Positions 11,096-22,509 of a DNA stretch of 64,000 nucleotides are shown one piece after another. Made by a program: the position numbers and the translations under genes. The DNA comes from Metaphire vulgaris (lineage: Eukaryota > Annelida > Clitellata > Crassiclitellata > Megascolecidae): contig CM030835.1 of the NCBI GenBank assembly GCA_018105865.1, positions 8,053,416 to 8,117,415 on the forward strand, given 5' to 3'. Every line of letters begins with the position of its first letter. Within the stretch, counting starts at the first letter, position 1. Below the pieces are notes generated by a model that did not search any database, was not told the DNA's origin, and worked only from the letters and a program-made list of their open reading frames with translations.

Positions 11096-11308
11096 CAAAC
11101 GTCGGATAATTTATACTTGCGCCTACTGCATTGCAGGGTCTACAATACGGTAGGCTTAGGCGCCACATAGGCCTACCATCGGTTAGATCGGTTGTTGTGT
11201 CGACTTCCCTAGCGACTGCATAGGGTAAATATTTACTTGCTCTCCGAAGGTTCTAGTCTTGCAGAGCAGGTCTAAAAATCGTATTTACGAACTATACAGG
11301 AGTCTACA

Positions 11309-11310
<2 letters not shown>

Positions 11311-11349
<39 letters not shown>

Positions 11350-11372
11350 TGATCATGACTATATATATAACG

Positions 11373-11429
<57 letters not shown>
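11311..11429. repeat. (AT)n microsatellite with duplicated flank
   Basis: Two AT runs (11311-11348 and about 11378-11429). The unit GATCATGACTAT-N4-ATAACGATTAT occurs once between them (11350) and once after the second (11436). Confidence 0.9.
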
Positions 11430-11431
<2 letters not shown>

Positions 11432-11463
11432 TCCATGATCATGACTATGGCGATAACGATTAT

Positions 11464-12250
11464 CTTATTCAGAGCTTGCTTCGACTTATGCCATGTAATG
11501 TACATTGCTAAAATGGCGCTATGGAAGTTTTAATCAGTCCTCTTCAGTGATTAACGGTCAACAATTCCGAATTCTGCTCCACAGCGGGTGTATATAAAAC
11601 AACAATTTAACAAATTAAAGATGACGTATACATAGCCTTATGTAGGACTACATTTACATTTTACACACTGTGACACACATAGGCCTACAATACATACAAA
11701 CTCTAATGTTCAAGTTACCAGTAAATTAGACATTAAAAGTGAACTTTATTTGACTCATATGAGTCATGTCATATTCATATTTAGAGGTGCTAGCGATTTA
11801 GAAGTTAAAAAATGAGAAAAGAAAGCAAAGTCCGGTCTGCGTAACTTGGCAGGTTTCTCTGCGATTTGGCATTTTAGCGGCGATAGGAAAATAAGTTTAT
11901 TGATTCGGCCGTCTATAAAGAAGGGCAGCTATGACAAATGCCTGACAAAATAGCCTCACACACCTGGTTAAAGCGCTATAGAAATTCACGAGATTTTACT
12001 TACTTACCTACAAGACTTACGCCAGATCAGACTCCCTGGCCAGATATAGCGATGATCTATAAATAGTCTTCACGTCAATGTAAACTCGCGTAAAAACTAA
12101 ACCCTGCTTAAATTCAAGCAAGAGAAAGCAAATGCAGACCTAAAGTATACAGATATCGTCAATTAGCACACAAAGCCTTTAGAGCGCGTAAACAAGGCTC
12201 GGAATCGACGAAACGAATCGGAGAAAGTTTCGGATTTTTCCTAGATCGGC
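11464..12250. other. intergenic sequence with one dispersed-repeat fragment
   Basis: Contains AATGGCGCTATGGAAGTT at 11512, a word found also near 10150, 19480 and 50630, and the AAGT-linked repeat at 11925-12016. The rest is not recognised. Confidence 0.5.
11925..12016 (-). mobile_element. AAGT-tailed dispersed repeat (copy 1)
   Basis: Read on the minus strand: AAGTAAGTAAAATCTCGTGAA then TTTCTATAGCGCTTT. This matches the repeat starting at 29283 in the other orientation. GCGCT followed by an AT-rich word is typical of L2/CR1 LINE or LINE-mobilised tails. Confidence 0.5.
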
Positions 12251-12510
12251 GCAGGAATACATTTGGGCGCGAAGTCGGCCGTGGGGAATTTTCCGTCGCT
12301 AGGCGTCGCCGCAGCGGCAAGTACCCGTCGAGCGCCGATCAATGCGAGCGACGGCCGGGTCGGGCTCTGGCGACTGGCGCGCTCAGCCGCTCACTCGCTC
12401 TCTCGCTCCTTTGCAAGGTGGTCGGTCGTTAGTCGGTCGTTGTCTCGACAGCGAAGCAACGGTTCCTCCTTCTTCTGCCCGTCGCCGGCGGCTCCTCCGT
12501 ACAGGACAAC
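12251..12510 (+). promoter_or_regulatory. CpG-rich promoter and 5' UTR of the cyclophilin gene
   Basis: The 260 bp before the cyclophilin ATG are strongly CpG-rich (GGGCGCGAAGTCGG, CGTCGCCGCAGCGG, CTGGCGCGCTC), unlike the AT-rich sequence on both sides. That is typical of a housekeeping promoter. The exact start site cannot be placed. Confidence 0.5.
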
Positions 12511-15500
12511 ATGGCCCTGCCGAAGGTCTACTTCGACATCACCATCGGTGGAAAACAGACTGGAAGAGTGACGATGGAGGCGAGGAGCACCTTCCTTCGT
12601 TTTGCCGTTCTTTGCGTGGCGTTTGTGGGACTGGGGACCGATTATTAAGCGCTTCCTCGTCGACGATATTAAAAAGATGGCGACCGCTTCTATCTCAAGA
12701 CTGCTTTAGCGCTATTTTGTTGCTCGTGGGGGCGGTTCTGATTTTAGACGATAAATTGTATTTTTATATTTGTGTTGGAATTTGGTTTATGACTTTAGAG
12801 TGCCAGTATCTAATATGGGGGAGAAGAACAGTTACAAGTATGTTTTAAAACCAATGTGCTCAATTCAATGCAGGGCATTGTGAATATATAATTTTCTGTT
12901 GAAATGGCAAAGGTTATTCAATACTCGAACTCCATTTCGGCGTTAAACCCCAATTAGAGGCAGAGATAAATATAACCTTTGGTGTCCTGACATGTGCAGC
13001 AGTTAAAACCATAGCATAACTCAGAATAGAGTAATCCAAACTATAAAAAACAGGTAAACCCTAAAAGTGTGGCTGATAATGCCTGTTGATAGTAAGAGCA
13101 ACATGGTTTGTGACTAAATGGATTGAAATACTTAATTTTTTTATAGCTGTACAAGCCTCCACAGATGGCACAACTGAAATACCTTGATATTGCCTATCAG
13201 TTATGAGCCCTAACTTATTTGGCAGTTATGAATTTGAAATATACTATAAAAACCAAGAATTTAAAACTTTGTTTCAAAGACCAATTCCTGAAAATGTTCT
13301 TACTTGCATCACTAACATGGGTGGGGAGCAATCTTGATGTTGCTCAAATCCTCTCTGTTCTCAAAGTATTTGCTTTGAGCATATGGATGTTAGCACACTA
13401 GGGAAACATTCACTGAGGATGGTGGTTCCTTACCATTGGTAAATTACAATGGTTTGCTGCTGCTTCTCCAGACTTGCATTTACCCTTGCAACTTACACTG
13501 CTTGTCAGACCTGGTGAATGGCTGCAGAATTGGTCACCAGCATGCATTACAATTAGATCCCTGTTCATTCTGCTACTGATAGTCTGCATTCTACTGCTGA
13601 TACCAATAATCTCAATGTGTCATTACTTGGTGATATAATAGGGACTAGTTGCACACTGCTAAGCAAGCATAATTGAATATATTGTGAGCTGCAGCAGAGT
13701 AGAGTAGGCAAACCATTTTGTTATCCATATCCACTGTAATATGATTTTAACCCTTAAACCACTGGAGCCAAGTACCAGTGTACCCGGTTACATTGCATAT
13801 AGTTACAAAGTATCTGGCGGTTAAAGGGTTAACTCAGGGGTCGGCAACCTTTTGGACAGGACAGCGCGGGCCAAATTGCTATGCCAGTGTCTGTCCAAAG
13901 GCCATGTAATTAAATAATGTTTTGACAGTCCCCCAAAATGTTTTAAAGTTTGTTTTTTAGAAGTTTGTGCTGGAGACAGTTAAAACATTCTCCAAAAATA
14001 TACATATTGAGTGCAAAAAATTTGTGATGACCTTTTTTGTTTGTCAGGCTTAAAAAAGGGTGAAAAGTTTGCAAAAAAAGCTGTGGGGCCAAGGGTCGGA
14101 TTAAACTCACTGACGTGCTGGATGTGGCATGCGAGCCGTAGGTTGCTGACCTCTGGGTTACCTGAATGACTATGGCTTCAATTGTAGGGATTTATTTGAA
14201 TTGATGCACAAGGAATATTTGTCAAAAGCTATTCCTTGAGCATTCATTAATGTTATTTTTGGTTTATGTTACAGCTTAGGTCAGATGTGGTTCCAAAGAC
14301 TGCAGGTAAATACATCTATTGCTCAAAATATTAAAGTTTTGACTTCAAGATTAGTTGAATTTATGTAAAATGAGAATGTTTTGGTTTTTCCTTCATTTAC
14401 TTTGGAAAGCACAAATGCATATAAGGAAAGTGTAATGCAAATCCTTCTGTTATCAATACTATGATTATAGCATTTCATATCATGACAACGGTAATTGGTT
14501 GAATCTATTGTTCTTTGTCTTTTTGAAACAAAAGTTTTTATTTTTGACTTCTAAGATTCTTGTTTTAAAAGTGGCATTATTTGCCGATATTTTCAAAGCT
14601 TGAAATCAGTTTTGACCAGTTGTTAGAATATGGGGTCAAAATAGGTTGACGTTTGTTGAATTAAAATAATTTGGCTTTGATAGTTTTTGGCTTTCTGCAT
14701 TTTTATGAAGTTATGTATAAATTTCTCAAACAGTGGAACATTGTGAGAGATAATTGAGTGTTGTAAGAAGCAGGCAAAATGTTGTGGCAGACATTATACT
14801 GTAGTGGTTTGGCGTTAGAGATCGTTGCTTGGATATGAAAGTTTTGTGTAACTGAATTAGATTTTTGCAGAGAATTTCCGTTTGCTGTGCACTGGTGAAA
14901 AGGGATTTGGATTCAAGGGAAGCAAATTCCATCGCATCATTCCCAAATTCATGTGTCAGGGAGGTGATTTCACTCGTGGTGATGGCACTGGTGGAAAGAG
15001 CATCTACGGAGAAAAGTTCCAGGATGAGAACTTCACCCTGAAACACACGGGTGAAGGTGGGTTATCAGTGTGCTTTGAAATGCAGACCACTTTCAGAAGT
15101 TGTTCATTGTTTTTGTGTGTTTTGATTGCAACAGTTTCAACAGTAACCTGGAAAGAAGTGTTTAGTAGATTAATTAGATTTTCTTTGGAAGTGTTTTTGA
15201 GTGTCTGATTTTGGGAAATATTTATGTGATTATTATTGTTTGCACTGGGATCACCCCAAAATTTAACATCACCAATGGGAGTAGTAAGACAGCCAAAACT
15301 TTCAGCGAGATCTGCTACAACCAACGGTGAAGTTCCAACTGAGTTGGAATTTCCTCCCGACTCTTGCAGTTCAAATACTGCTTGTGAGCAATTGAATGGC
15401 TTTAATGTTATGCAAAAATAAACTTTTTATTCTTATTACTTTTGGAAGGTATTTAAATTAAAAGCCATTGTGTGTCTTTGTTAAGGAATCCTGTCCATGG

Positions 15501-16284
15501 CTAATGCTGGTCCAAACACCAATGGGTCTCAGTTCTTCATCTGTACTGCTATGACAACTTGGTATGAAAGTTTTCCTGTTTATTTAACATTACCATAATT
15601 TCATTCTCTTACAGCTGTGACGTGCAAGCTATGCTATGTAGAAGATTTCTTTTTGCACACATTGTCTCAAGGTCAAGTTTAACCCCTTAACTGGGTGCCC
15701 CGAGTAACGCTCGTCCATTTTACATTGAGTTACAAATAGTTGCCCAGTTAAGGGGTTAAGTCCTTTCTTTGGGTTATGCTGATCTCTGTGTCTATAGCCC
15801 TTGGCAAGGCGTGCAGTCCTATGGATACTGGGCTAGTGTATTGCAGTGTGGCTGCTTGACTGATAGACAGAGACAGACAGAGATATTGTGACGACATTGA
15901 CAACATACAGATTCTGCTCATTATAACCAATGCATATTCACCTAGATGATTAAATGATATTGGTGTGTGAAATTGCTTTTTCTGGATATGATACCTTTTG
16001 TTATTTGTTTGCAATTGTTATAAGTCATAACAAATCTTTCATTAAACATTTTTCTGCACTCCAGTGATATGAAATTCCCACCTGCCACTTCTATATACAG
16101 GCCATATACTGTGTTTGTGCTGCCTTCATTTGGAAAGTGTTTGATTTTTAGGTTGGATGGTAAGCATGTTGTGTTTGGGAAAGTGGTAGACGGCTTGGAT
16201 GTTGTGAGGCAGATGGAAAGTGTTGGATCCGACAGCGGGAAGACTAGCCAGCCTGTTGTGATCACAAACTGTGGCCAGCTGTGA
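12511..16284 (+). CDS. PPIA: cyclophilin A-type peptidyl-prolyl cis-trans isomerase
   Basis: Cytosolic PPIase that isomerises Xaa-Pro bonds. Five exons join in frame: 12511-12579, 14275-14305, 14871-15056, 15486-15561 and 16152-16284, giving 164 aa against 165 for human CypA. The numbering matches the human enzyme, so the active-site and cyclosporin-binding residues can be read directly: R55, F60, M61 and Q63 in [16 protein letters not shown]113 in SQFFICTA; W121, L122 and H126 in [10 protein letters not shown]. There is no signal peptide or extra domain. Intron 1 begins GAG|GCGAGG instead of GT; the other donors are GT and all acceptors AG. Introns 1 and 4 each hold a TTAA-flanked foldback element, and intron 1 also holds a hAT element. 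The symbol is by family; other cytosolic cyclophilins are possible. Confidence 0.95.
12580..12585 (+). promoter_or_regulatory. non-canonical GC splice donor, cyclophilin intron 1
   Basis: Codon GAG (E23) is followed directly by GCGAGG. Exon 2 resumes in phase 0 with CTTAGGTCAGAT (LRSD) at 14275 after ACAG. No GT in the neighbourhood gives the conserved [13 protein letters not shown] join. Confidence 0.75.
13747..13832. mobile_element. TTAA-flanked foldback mini-element (piggyBac-like), copy 1
   Basis: TTAA-CCCTTAAACCACTGG at the left and GGCGGTTAAAGGG-TTAA at the right form imperfect inverted ends. TTAA target duplication is the hallmark of piggyBac. 86 bp with the TTAA copies, in cyclophilin intron 1. 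Confidence 0.7.
13835..14155. mobile_element. non-autonomous hAT (Charlie-type) element
   Basis: Terminal repeats CAGGGGTCGGCAACC and GGTTGCTGACCTCTG match the classic hAT-Charlie end type. Flanks GGTTAACT (13827-13834) and GGTTACCT (14156-14163) agree at 7 of 8 positions. No transposase. The internal motif GATGACCTTTTTTGTTTGTC lies at 14029. Confidence 0.9.
15679..15759. mobile_element. TTAA-flanked foldback mini-element (piggyBac-like), copy 2
   Basis: TTAA-CCCCTTAACTGGG pairs with CCCAGTTAAGGGG-TTAA, 13 perfect bp. It lies in cyclophilin intron 4. 81 bp. Confidence 0.78.
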
Positions 16285-17470
16285 GCAACATCTCGCCTAC
16301 ACACACGCACAGGCACCAATTGCAGAGGAGAAAATGACTTCTAAAGTCCTCTTTTTTAAGTTAGAATATCACATTCTTATGAAATGCTTCTTCTTTTGTT
16401 TCCAAATCTGTGACACGTTCCACTGCCACTGAACGCTGTTTTTCTGGGTTTTGGCAAAATTTTCATGTGCTTTCATTCAGGAACTACTTTCTTTTTGTGG
16501 TTATTATTAAATTCTGTTTATGTAACGCACGGTCGCATAAGTTACTTGGAATACAAGTGATCTTTTTTTGAGGTTGTGTAGTTCAGTGTATTTTTAAAAT
16601 TGAATTTATAAGGTTTGTTTTTGAATTTCCACACGTGTGTGTTACATTTGCTGACAAACAGTTGGGATGTCGTATGTGTTTAATGTTTTTTAAATGATTT
16701 GTAATTCTGACTTGGCTTTGCTGTTCTTCATACATGCATGTGCTCATTGGTACTGTAGGCCTACTTTGTTTATTGGTAGTTGACCTCACCGTATGTTTAA
16801 AATGCTATGCATGTAGCATTGCATGACTTAGATGTAGCATTGCAGGTGTTGATGATAGGCTCTCTCTTGTCATTTCCTCGTGCAGATTGTGTATTCAGTA
16901 CCAATTACTGGCAAACTATATCCAGAAATATGCATTTGTTAAACTGTAGTGCTTTCTTACATTTTTACCATTGTCATGTAATTGTGTGTGTGTGTGTGTG
17001 TAAAGGTGCAATCTGCGCTTCAATATTTATGGGTCTGGCCTGATTTGATATTACTTGTGACATTTGGTTGATAGTGTAACCTAGGTAGCTTGACACGAAC
17101 CCATTTAATTCTCGTTACGTACCCCTCCTGTGCAGGTTTGGGCTCATTGCCATTTCCTATCAGTGGATGGACTTGTGGCCATAAGAGGTCCAGTTAAAAT
17201 TATGCAACTTATGGTAATTCCATCTATGGAAGCTGAAGACAAATGCATATACTGTACAGTAGTATGTACTGCGATTCCAGGTTACTCGGTCTTCTGTTCT
17301 TCTAACTGCTGATGTTTCTATACTGTACTTCAAAATCAAGTGTCCACTTTACATTTATTTTGTGGGTACACTATTATGCTAAGCCATCGGTGATTTGGCC
17401 GGTAGTATAAGCGATTTAGTGCTCCTTTGAATATGTCCAATACACGGCAGATGATTTAAAATAAAATGTT
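16285..17470 (+). other. probable cyclophilin 3' UTR and downstream sequence
   Basis: AT-rich, no coding. The first plain AATAAA is at about 17459; an ATTAAA at 16506 is an earlier candidate signal. A short GT run lies at 16983-17001. Confidence 0.45.
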
Positions 17471-18296
17471 TGGCAGACGAGAACAGTGATCTATAATGTA
17501 GGTCTAATCTAGGTCCCATATATTACTACATCAAAAAGCATATATCTTTAATGTTATCTAACTGTAGTTTCAATACCTAAAACAGACTGCAGTGTAATGT
17601 CTTATAAAACTAAGCTACGGCACAGTTGACAGATTTGAAGAAGCAACCAATGGTTTTTAATTTTAAAAACAAACCTGATTTGCTGGCTTATAATGAGCAG
17701 TAGCTTATCGCTTCCATTTACTAATACTGTATTGTATATCAATTTGTTAGCGTGTGTATTACAGGTAATCTTGTCCAATGTGTCGGGCTCTGTCTCGGAA
17801 ACAAGCGTTAATCTGAAGTCACTAGTGTAAGTGCTATCGGCAAATGACTACAGAAGACTTCACTACATTGATATTTGACTACAGTAGAACTTCGTTACAG
17901 TATAGGTTTATATACAGTACCTAGCGGGTCTGTAGAATGTAGTACGTGTACGTTATATCCGAAGTACGTTTACAGCTGAGTCCGTTTTAACCAAGTTGTA
18001 TAGGCCTACACTACTTTATTTTCCAAAAGGCAGCGACGGAAGGGGGGTATAGGGCTATAGGCTACTCCACAATGGAGGGAGGCATGACGCTAAACCCCAA
18101 CATCACTGACAAATCGATTACTGACGACCGTATTATTCACTAGCAAACTACAAAGACCAACACAAGCAATACGAAATGCTATCAAGGTTGCGCCTGCTAC
18201 AAACGTAAAAGCAATTTAGGTTCTGTAAGCGCAGATACAGTGTACATTGCATTCTACGCTGGGCGCGGGTTTCATTGGCGCTACTTTGAAACAATC
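17471..18296. other. no feature recognised
   Basis: AT-rich intergenic sequence without supported coding or clear repeat ends. A TAGGCCTA octamer lies at 18001. Confidence 0.5.
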
Positions 18297-18526
18297 GGTG
18301 GCGTAGCCAGGGTTCCGGAATATGGGGAGGGTACGTTGTTTTCATTTTCGAGTAAGTCCGAGCGAAAAAGGTCGTCCAGGAGTTCTTGTCACATTCACGT
18401 ATTCTGCTCCAATCATGCTACCCCTACCCCTCCCAGAAAATTTCTCAACGGCTTTGCGCAAATCCACGATTGGTCCCAGTGAGAATAGTGGAGGGAGGGG
18501 TGCTGTCCACGTGGCTACACCAATGG
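18297..18526 (+). mobile_element. truncated GTGGCGTAGCCAGG hAT-like element
   Basis: GGTGGCGTAGCCAGGGTTCC resembles the terminal repeat of the complete element at 25276. No partner end or target duplication was found before the next element begins. Confidence 0.45.
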
Positions 18527-18671
18527 TAGTGTTTTATCCAGACTCCAGGACTTGGAGGGGAATTGACTTGGCAAGAGGGGGAGGCAGTTCAATGCAGACA
18601 TTTGTGTCAATGCTAGGATTTGGGAGGAGGGATGGAGGGCATCTCCCCTAACAGGCCTGGATAAAACACTG
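18527..18671. mobile_element. hAT-like CAGTGTTTA-family element
   Basis: Ends TAGTGTTTTATCCAGACTCC and GGCCTGGATAAAACACTG are inverted repeats. Flanks ACCAATGG and GCCAATGT agree at 6 of 8 positions. The interior (AATTGACTTGGC, CAGTTCAATGC) matches the inverted copy at 41413-41551. Confidence 0.75.
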
Positions 18672-18959
18672 GCCAATGTTCACGATACTATGAATCACAT
18701 CCGTTACAGCTGCGGCTGTTTATACGCCGCTGAACATCAAATACTAATTAATAGTCTATTTCGCCTGCCCGTCTAAACAGACGTTCTCCTGTTTTGTTTT
18801 CTAGACGAACTGCTCCAGCCTTACGGAACTTTCCGTCTCGATCCTCATTCCTATAATTGAAACGTTCGCGTCGGAGAAAGACTGATTCCATGCATCATCA
18901 CTCCTTGGCTGTTGGCAGCGACTGCTACGTGGCTGTCGAGAGCAGTCGGGGGCGGGACC

Positions 18960-19697
18960 TTATAAGTCTTCTATGGTGGCGAGAAGGAGGAGGAGGACGA
19001 CGACGACGACGGTCAGACCGAGAGGGAAGACGGGAAGGGGTCTGACGGACGCGTTGCACCCGTCGGCGGCACAGACGTCGACGCACGTCTTGTACGCCGA
19101 CCCGAGTTCGATCTCGCGGGCAGTCGACAGCGTGCAGTTCTTGCCTTCTGGAAGCGTCGTGCAGTCGCGAACAAAGACAAGCTGCTTACCTATATACAGT
19201 GCAATGCGAATCACAAAACTTATGATAAATCAGTCATATATATACCGATAATCAATCATAGTCAGCATCGTTGTCGTCATCGTCGATTCGTCATTCATCA
19301 TTAGCATCAGTGGCGTATTTAGAATTTTGGTAAGGGGGGAGACACTTTCGACCTGACAAGTTACAACTTTTGGAAAAAGTTGACGACCTTTTTTTTGCTT
19401 GTCAAGCAAGACCAAAGGGGGGGCATGGCCCAAATGGCCCAATGGTAACTACGCCACTGATTAGCATCATCATCGAACTTCCATAGCGCCATCTTAGGCA
19501 GTGTCCTTCACATCAGACGATGGTCGCTGCTTGATTTGAAACGTAATTCCCCTTTGAATTCCCCTTTGAGTGACTGCAAAATTAATCTACAGTATAGGTG
19601 ATTTTGTGAAGAGAAAAACCTGCTTGCCACAACTGGCTGAATGATCAACAGTCTGTGAACCATTACACAGAAGATCTTGTTCCCGTGTGTGTGTGTT

Positions 19698-19736
<39 letters not shown>

Positions 19737-20444
19737 ATATACATGCATGCAAACACACATAGGGACCTACATAAGTAAACATATAAGTTATATAAATTAA
19801 AATTACAACCGTAGTTCCTACCCAACTAAAAGATTTTGAAAAGATTTTCGGAATAATATTCTCAGGACTATGAAAGTTCAATGATGATGTTGCTGTAGGT
19901 AAGCTCATTAGTCAAAAGCTTTGATTTTCTCTGCTCGTTCTTTGTATTGACAGTCGTCGTGGAACTCGCATTCCATCGGCGAAATGACGGAATGACTTGA
20001 GTGACCTTCGGCCGCTAAACTCTAATCATCTAATGGAAGACATGCGCAGTTTGCACAACACGAAGGAACTCCAACAAAACGCAAAGAGAATGTTTAAGAT
20101 GTGCCCAAACCGGGAGTGACGACGGTCTGACATGTCACAGCATGGCAGTTGCATTTAAAATCAATTTTTAGAAGACCCGTCTTCCGTAAACACGAACGCT
20201 TTTTCTGGTTATAGGCATATACGTCGGTGGATGTCTGTCTTCTGCCGTAACTCGCGACCAACACAAGGCAGTCACTTACCGTCCTCTGCGTATTCCCAGA
20301 TCCTGGCGCAGGACTGGCGCTGGTTTCCGCTGCTGTAGCAGGAGGTGGGGGCGGGCGGACGTTTCTCGCAGTCGCCAGGCTTCGCATCGGACCTCGAATC
20401 ACAGCGGACGCACATGATGCTGTCGCCGCCGACAACGACGACCT
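18960..20444 (-). CDS. Ly6/uPAR-domain GPI-anchored protein, last two exons
   Basis: Two minus-strand exons, 20444-20280 and 19189-18960, join in phase (GAC G|GTAAGT to ATAG|GTAAGC) and end in TAA. They encode a three-finger Ly6/uPAR fold: MCVRCDSRSDAKPGDCEKRP, then five more cysteines, closing with the family signature C-x-x-D-x-C-N (VCAADGCNAS). Ten cysteines are visible, the full set for this fold. After the last Asn comes PLPVFPLGL and a run of Val/Leu ending at the stop, a typical GPI-attachment signal, so the protein should sit outside the plasma membrane. The exon with the signal peptide was not found to the right. The binding partner cannot be inferred. The intron holds a hAT element, a GT microsatellite and one copy of a duplicated 185-bp segment. 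Confidence 0.82.
19308..19459. mobile_element. non-autonomous hAT element CAGTGGCGTATTTAG
   Basis: Ends CAGTGGCGTATTTAG and AACTACGCCACTG. Identical 8-bp flanks ATTAGCAT at 19300-19307 and 19460-19467. It carries GACGACCTTTTTTTTGCTTG at 19382. It sits in the intron of the Ly6 gene. Confidence 0.93.
19684..19735. repeat. (GT)n microsatellite
   Basis: GTGTGT run with two TTTGT interruptions, then TACATATACATGCATGC. Confidence 0.95.
19908..20095. repeat. duplicated segment, copy 1 (empty site)
   Basis: GCTCATTAGTCAAAAGC through AAAGAGAATGTTTAAGAT is nearly identical to 22510-22898, apart from a transposon present only in the second copy. Confidence 0.88.
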
Positions 20445-20566
20445 CTGTCAAAGGGAAGAGACGATCGCACGCACGTTAACAGAATACGAAAGCGAAAACG
20501 AAGATGATTAAATATGCATGCGCCAAATAAACGACTTCGGCCGAGATATTCAGTAGCCATTCGTTA
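20445..20566. other. Ly6 intron or upstream sequence
   Basis: No coding found; the signal-peptide exon should lie at or beyond here on the minus strand. Confidence 0.35.
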
Positions 20567-20806
20567 CAGTGATTGGCCTAACCAAGGGGCGGGGGACGGG
20601 CCCCTGTTCTGGCTGGGATCGGTAGTGGAATTTGCACCCAGCCGTTTAGAAATTAGGGTGATGGGAGGGATGGTGATAGCATGATCGAAGAGAAGACGCG
20701 AATGTGGAAAGAACTCCTGGACGACCTTTTCTGATCGCTGGAGACTTTCTATCAGAAAAAGTCGACGTGTCCCCCCGCGTATGCCAGAACCCTGGCTACG
20801 CCACTG
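20567..20806. mobile_element. probable hAT-like CAGTGGCGTAGCCAGG element (weak left end)
   Basis: The right end CCCTGGCTACGCCACTG is a good inverted copy of the family terminus. The left end CAGTGATTGGCCTAACC is degraded. GACGACCTTTTCTGATCG at 20719 recalls the shared internal motif. Flanking 8-mers do not match, so the boundaries are uncertain. Confidence 0.5.
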
Positions 20807-20954
20807 GCTACAGTATTTTATCTTTATCCTCATTTTCCAGCGTTTGAGTTATCAAGAAAGAAGAAGCAAAATTTTCCAACCTCCAGTGGGGTGTCGGACA
20901 ATGAAATATATAAAATGTTATCACCACAATTAGACCTATGGACGCGTTAGCTAT

Positions 20955-21455
20955 TAGGCCTAACTATAGATGCAATAAACGTTCTTTACGTTTTTTTATT
21001 TTCCCCACTTTTTTACGTTTTTAACGTTTCTATTTTTGCCAACGTTTTTTATAATAAAAACGTTGGCAAAATAAAAAACAGATTTTCCGAAGCCAGCCAC
21101 AACGAACTAATTAATTAGATTTCTGCTGTTTAGCTATAGAGTATAATCGATTGCTGATTAGCAGGTCATGCAACTTTACTTACTTACAGCATAGAGTAAG
21201 CAATTTATGCCAGTAGTATTGCTCTTTATTTCATTTCACAGTCGTTTTGCACAGAGTCCACAGACTATGGTTTTGCATAATTCATACTGTTGCTTGATTG
21301 TTTATTCCCCGTGGGTGGGTAAGGCACATTCCCGAATCTCGATCAGATAAACGTCGGTAACGTTTTTATTCAACGTTTTTAAAGCGTTTTTAAAAAATTT
21401 TTGTAGCGGTTTTTACTGTTTTTATTATTTTTTCCATCGTTTTTTCCATCTATGG
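20955..21455. mobile_element. inverted-repeat element rich in AACGTTTTT words
   Basis: CTATAGATG near 20964 and CATCTATGG near 21448 are inverted ends. Many AACGTTTTT/AAAAACGTT words occur in opposite orientations in the two halves, plus a hairpin of GCCAACGTTTTT against AAAAACGTTGGC at 21038-21070. No ORF. The superfamily is not recognised. Confidence 0.5.
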
Positions 21456-22243
21456 GCCTAAATACTGTCAGGAAGTCTACTGCTGTATCCGTATCTGTGA
21501 ACTCGAACAAGTATGTATACCGACCATTAAACCGAGAGCATCGTACAGAGCACGAAACTGCTAAACGAAGAGTTATATCGTGCGCGAAAGCGGATTCTCA
21601 TATTTTCTCGTTTTCGCGACAGTCGAGCGTTTTCCGTTATTATTCTGAATCGACGAGAAGACTTGCGCACCGGTCGCGCACCGAGCGCACTTTCACAATG
21701 AAGGACCCAATGGATTTACTATTATTATAGGCTATAGGTCTGGATCAGAAGCAGTTCATAAAAATTCAGCACTCGAAAGCTGGCGAGCCCCCCTGCGTTT
21801 CAACTCGATGCTCGCCTCGATAAGTCAGAATTCGGGTCTTATTTATTTATCGTATTCATAATGCGGTGGGGGTAGGGGAGGGGTACTGTACATGAAGTCC
21901 GTATTGACAAAACATACGGCTGGGAATAAAAACCTTTCGCTGAAGCGTGCGTCGAGTCTCGGTCGTTTCATCAGCGTCAGGTTCGTCGGTGCGTGAGTCT
22001 GAGCAAATTGCTTTGATGCATCCCCAGTGTCGTAGATGCACGATATGTATCACTGATCACAAGTGGCGGTTCCGGGTGAAGGGGAGGTGTTGAGGTGGCA
22101 GCCTCTAAGTTTGAGGGAAGGGCAAACTATTTTTCATAAATCAGCACATACAGGAAGAATATGATATGACCCTCGATAGGGTTGGAAGCACTGGCGGGAG
22201 GTTTTCAAAGGGGCTCGGGCCTCCCACCCGGGTCCCCTGCCTC
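21456..22243. other. no gene recognised; one possible hAT fragment
   Basis: AAGTGGCGGTTCCGGGTGAA at 22062 resembles a CAGTGGCGGTTCC terminus, but no partner end is seen. The 92-codon frame at 21452 has no recognisable domain. Confidence 0.45.
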
Positions 22244-22251
22244 TGCAGAAC

Positions 22252-22393
<142 letters not shown>

Positions 22394-22509
22394 CAGAATA
22401 ACGGATGCCGACGTCCAGCAAGCACTCGGTTCCAACAGAGTTTCCTCCGCGTGTTTCGCCCCCACTGAGAGTTGACCAAAGGGTGCGGACAAATAGATTC
22501 TAGTTCCAG

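Noticed and set aside
12342..12848. A 168-codon ORF starting in the cyclophilin promoter
   Set aside because: It overlaps the cyclophilin first exon in another frame, is Arg/Ser-rich from CpG-rich sequence and then runs into intron sequence.
20567..20814. A fully bounded hAT element
   Set aside because: The right terminus is good, but the left end is degraded and the flanking 8-mers do not match, so it is listed only as probable.
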